Source: an uncultured Flammeovirgaceae bacterium
Lineage (GTDB): Bacteria; Bacteroidota; Bacteroidia; Cytophagales; Cyclobacteriaceae
DNA length: 8,968 bases
Assembly: GCA_946480685.1 (NCBI GenBank)
Contig: CAMLLI010000111.1
Span: 1 to 8,968 of the forward strand
Direction of reading: 5' to 3'
Positions 6,911-8,968 of this stretch are shown here, one piece after another. The notes under the pieces are model-generated. The model searched no databases. It had not been told where the DNA came from and worked only from the letters and a program-made list of their open reading frames with translations. The stretch's first letter is position 1. The number at the start of each line of letters is the position of its first letter. The position numbers and the translations under genes are program-made.

Positions 6911-7023
6911 GATTCAAATCCCATTTTACAAATTTTACCTGACTCGCTGAAGAATGATTTGTATCAGTGCGGGTAAATATGACAGGAGTGGAGGAAAGAT
7001 TGAGGGCTTCGGTATCGCGAAAG

Positions 7024-7287
7024 TTAAAGCGCGACTATACCTTCTATACTGGAAGCGCGCACGTAAACTTCTATAACGGCTTCGCCCGAAGGCATCATCA
7101 TCTGCACCGTGATGCTGGTATAGTTGCCCTTGGTTGAAAGTTTCTCGGTAACGGTATGGTTCGGGAACAATTGCTTTACTTCGTTTTCTTTACCGGTAGG
7201 CACTATAAATTTAAACATGTATAGCGATGGCCAAACGTGATGCTGGTCGAGTTTCTCGCGGAAGTTATTGAGCCAATTCTGATCCAT
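7024..7287 (-). CDS. DUF493 family protein (YbeD-like)
   Basis: This 87-residue protein matches the DUF493/YbeD family, small proteins with a ferredoxin-like, ACT-like fold and no established biochemical role. Recognisable features are the family segment WPSLYMFKFIVP (19-30) and STKGNYTSITVQ (51-62), followed by a helix and a last strand with the family pattern IEVYVRASSIEGIVAL. There is no signal peptide, so it is probably cytosolic. The length is normal for the family. The start at 7287 fits, since homologues begin about 20 residues before the WPSLYMFKF segment and the next Met (M24) lies within it. The start codon is only four bases beyond the T-run of the hairpin after the isomerase gene. 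It therefore has no room for its own promoter between them, and it must be expressed by readthrough, or from a promoter inside or before the hairpin. Confidence 0.88.
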   Translation of the reverse strand: MDQNWLNNFREKLDQHHVWPSLYMFKFIVPTGKENEVKQLFPNHTVTEKLSTKGNYTSITVQMMMPSGEAVIEVYVRASSIEGIVAL

Positions 7288-7290
7288 GTA

Positions 7291-7325
7291 TAAAAAGCAA
7301 CGCCCTGACGTTGCGGTCAGGGCGT
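7291..7325 (-). terminator. Intrinsic terminator hairpin after the prolyl isomerase gene
   Basis: CGCCCTGAC (7301-7309) and GTCAGGGCG (7316-7324) form a perfect 9-bp stem, extendable by one A-T pair, with a 6-base loop. On the minus strand it is followed by TTGC and then TTTTT (7296-7292). It begins about 24 bases after the isomerase stop codon. An overlapping alternative stem, GCAACG (7297-7302) with CGTTGC (7309-7314), is mutually exclusive with it and runs directly into the same T-run. This is a classic intrinsic terminator shape, unusual only for its closeness to the next start codon. Confidence 0.8.
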
Positions 7326-7348
7326 GGCCGTTAAAAGTTAATTATAGC

Positions 7349-8968
7349 TTAGAAGAACTTGTAGCGTTTGTCTTCAATCTCTGATTTCTCTTTGATTGCT
7401 TCTGCAATGCTGAAGCTGCTTCTGTTCTGGCTGTTCTGTTCCAGTTGTGTTTTGTAGTTGCTGTAGTCTGCTATAGCAGGAGCAATTGTTTTGCTTTGCA
7501 GCTCTACAATGACAACACCGTTGTCACCTGCTACAGGCTTCGAGCGTTTGCCATTCTCCAATGAGAATGCTGTACCTACCGCCTGCGGATCGAAACCTAC
7601 AGTAGGCAGTGAGTTGCTGCTCAGACGCAGGTCGCTGCTGGTATATACATTTGCATCGCTGCCGAAACCGCTTGCCACTTCTTCGAGTGTTGTGCCTTTC
7701 AAACCGTTCAGCTTCTCAATGATGGTTTTGCTTTTTACTTCGTTACGAACAGCAGGAGTAATTTCTTCTTTCACCTGGCTAAGTGGCTTGTAGCCTTTCT
7801 TTACTTCACCGGTCATGATCGCTACTACATTCTGATCTTGCAGATCGTATACCTGAGAAATTTTACCGGTAGATGCATCGCGGAATAACCACATTACAAT
7901 CTGACGTGCTTCACCCAGTGTACCGATGCGTCTGTCGCCAGCGCTTATACTTTTTGCTTCCTGCACGATAAGACCAGACTGCTGAGCTTTCGCTTCGAAT
8001 TCCTTTACATCAGATATATCCGATGCAAAAGTTTCTGCCTTACGGAAAGCTTCGTTGGTAGTTGCATCGCTCGGAACGATCTGGCGTTCAACGATGGCCA
8101 GGTTATAAGCTTTGTTGGTTTTAGCATTGGTAACTTCGATGATGTGATAACCGAATTCAGTTTCAACAACATCGTTCAATACACCTGCTTTTGATGCACC
8201 GAATACTGCATCCTGGAAAGGCTTCACCATTTGTCCGCTGCTGAACCAGCCCAGGTCACCACCGCGTGATGCTGTACCGTCTGTTCCGAACTCACGCGCT
8301 TTTGCTTCGAAAGAAGCACCACCTTTAATGTCTTTCAGAATGTTACGAGCTTTTTCTTTTGCTTCAGCTTTTGCTGCATCACTGGCATCAGCCCACTTGA
8401 TAAGTATATGCTTGGCGCGAGCGCTATAGATTGTATCGTTAAATACTTTAGAAACTTTAACCACTTTGTAAGTTTCGCCATCCAGCACCGGACCGATAAC
8501 ATTTCCTTCTACGAGGTCGCTTTCAGAAATGAATGAAGGTAATGATGCAGGAGTATATTTCATGAACGGAGTTTGTCCGTCTGTGTTATTGCTCGCGTAA
8601 ACTGAATCTTCGTTTGAAGATTTGAATTCTTCAACAGCTCTTTTCAGATCATCATTCACGGCAACAGAGTCGTCAGCAGAAGGTATAACCGGAATGCTGA
8701 TATACTTGATGTCGCGTGTAGCGTCTGTCTTGAATTTTTCTTTGTTCTTGTTATAGTATGCTTCGTAGTCAGCATCGGTAATCTGCACAGAAGAATCACT
8801 AATGGCGTAATAAGGAACGTAGAGATATTTTATTTCAGCAACATCGGTAGCTAAATGATATTCGCGTTCAGCTTCTGCTTTGGTTACATAGGCAGATTTG
8901 ATGAGCAGGTTTTCATACTTGATACGCTCACGGCCTGGCTTCAGGTCGCGCTGAAATAATTCCCAGCG
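7349..8968 (-). CDS. Peptidylprolyl isomerase, SurA/PpiD type, 5' end outside window
   Basis: This is a parvulin-type prolyl cis-trans isomerase and chaperone, expected at the periplasmic face of the inner membrane or in the periplasm, helping envelope proteins fold. The frame is open from the right edge to a TAA at 7349-7351; 539 residues are visible. Bacteroidota homologues have about 700 residues, so roughly 160, including the signal or membrane anchor, are inferred missing. In visible numbering, residues 1-50 resemble the end of the SurA N-terminal chaperone domain (LLIKSAYVTKAEAEREY). The parvulin domain spans about 182-285, with KHILI (H187), GGDLGWF (236-242), MVKPFQDAVF and EFGYHIIEV. 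A long C-terminal region follows and ends in KFF. The GTG at 8788 is an internal valine, since homologous sequence continues upstream to the edge. A strong hairpin terminator follows the gene. Confidence 0.94.
   Translation of the reverse strand, partial: RWELFQRDLKPGRERIKYENLLIKSAYVTKAEAEREYHLATDVAEIKYLYVPYYAISDSSVQITDADYEAYYNKNKEKFKTDATRDIKYISIPVIPSADDSVAVNDDLKRAVEEFKSSNEDSVYASNNTDGQTPFMKYTPASLPSFISESDLVEGNVIGPVLDGETYKVVKVSKVFNDTIYSARAKHILIKWADASDAAKAEAKEKARNILKDIKGGASFEAKAREFGTDGTASRGGDLGWFSSGQMVKPFQDAVFGASKAGVLNDVVETEFGYHIIEVTNAKTNKAYNLAIVERQIVPSDATTNEAFRKAETFASDISDVKEFEAKAQQSGLIVQEAKSISAGDRRIGTLGEARQIVMWLFRDASTGKISQVYDLQDQNVVAIMTGEVKKGYKPLSQVKEEITPAVRNEVKSKTIIEKLNGLKGTTLEEVASGFGSDANVYTSSDLRLSSNSLPTVGFDPQAVGTAFSLENGKRSKPVAGDNGVVIVELQSKTIAPAIADYSNYKTQLEQNSQNRSSFSIAEAIKEKSEIEDKRYKFF

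Noticed and set aside
6924..6942. Promoter of the S9 peptidase gene at TAAAATTTG on the minus strand
   Set aside because: The spacing inside the element is one base too long for TAnnTTTG and no TTG lies at the right distance upstream, so I do not call it.
7291..7325. H-type pseudoknot between the hairpin loop (GCAA) and the tail (TTGC)
   Set aside because: No bases remain between the 9-bp stem and the tail to cross the stem, so the pairing is sterically unlikely; two alternative hairpins are the better reading.
8786..8788. GTG as the start of the prolyl isomerase gene
   Set aside because: The same frame continues without a stop to base 8968 and encodes typical SurA/PpiD N-terminal sequence, so the GTG is an internal valine codon and the true start is outside the window.
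1..8968. A novel defence, mobile or biosynthetic system
   Set aside because: All seven genes belong to recognised housekeeping or envelope families, on one strand with short gaps; no unassigned gene, integrase, transposase, toxin-antitoxin pair or tRNA was seen.

Overview
This window looks like an ordinary chromosomal stretch from a member of the Bacteroidota. I infer a Cytophagales or Chitinophaga-like bacterium, but the sequence does not settle the order. The reasons are the family mix (a long SurA/PpiD-type prolyl isomerase, a secreted S9 peptidase with a PD40 propeller, a pitrilysin-type M16 peptidase of about 930 residues, a short RsmI and a DUF493 protein), moderate GC, and start codons mostly without a Shine-Dalgarno sequence. 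I see no mobile element, tRNA, rRNA, CRISPR array or phage gene.

All seven genes lie on the minus strand, so transcription runs from right to left. In that order they are: a periplasmic peptidylprolyl isomerase whose N-terminus lies beyond base 8968 (8968-7349); a DUF493/YbeD-like protein (7287-7024); a secreted S9C prolyl-oligopeptidase-family peptidase (6910-4907); a short pterin-4a-carbinolamine dehydratase (4862-4626); the 16S rRNA methyltransferase RsmI (4549-3875); an inositol-monophosphatase-family enzyme (3719-2913); and an exported M16 zinc peptidase (2752 to the left edge, missing its last few dozen residues). The M16 frame is open from 2752 to base 1 with no stop, so a search limited to closed reading frames would miss it.

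The genes do not form one pathway. Three are envelope proteins (a folding catalyst and two exported peptidases), and the others are housekeeping (rRNA methylation, pterin recycling, sugar or inositol phosphate hydrolysis). The spacing suggests several short transcription units: a strong hairpin with a T-run follows the isomerase gene, a second GC-rich hairpin separates the dehydratase gene from rsmI, and gaps of 113 to 160 bases precede the S9, inositol-monophosphatase and M16 genes.

I found no convincing new multi-gene system. The unexplained signals are in the short intergenic regions: seven exactly phased 8-bp units ahead of the M16 gene; paired short repeats with near-helical spacing ahead of the M16 and inositol-monophosphatase genes; and two strong hairpins placed almost against the start codons of the DUF493 gene and rsmI. 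No gap exceeds 160 bases.
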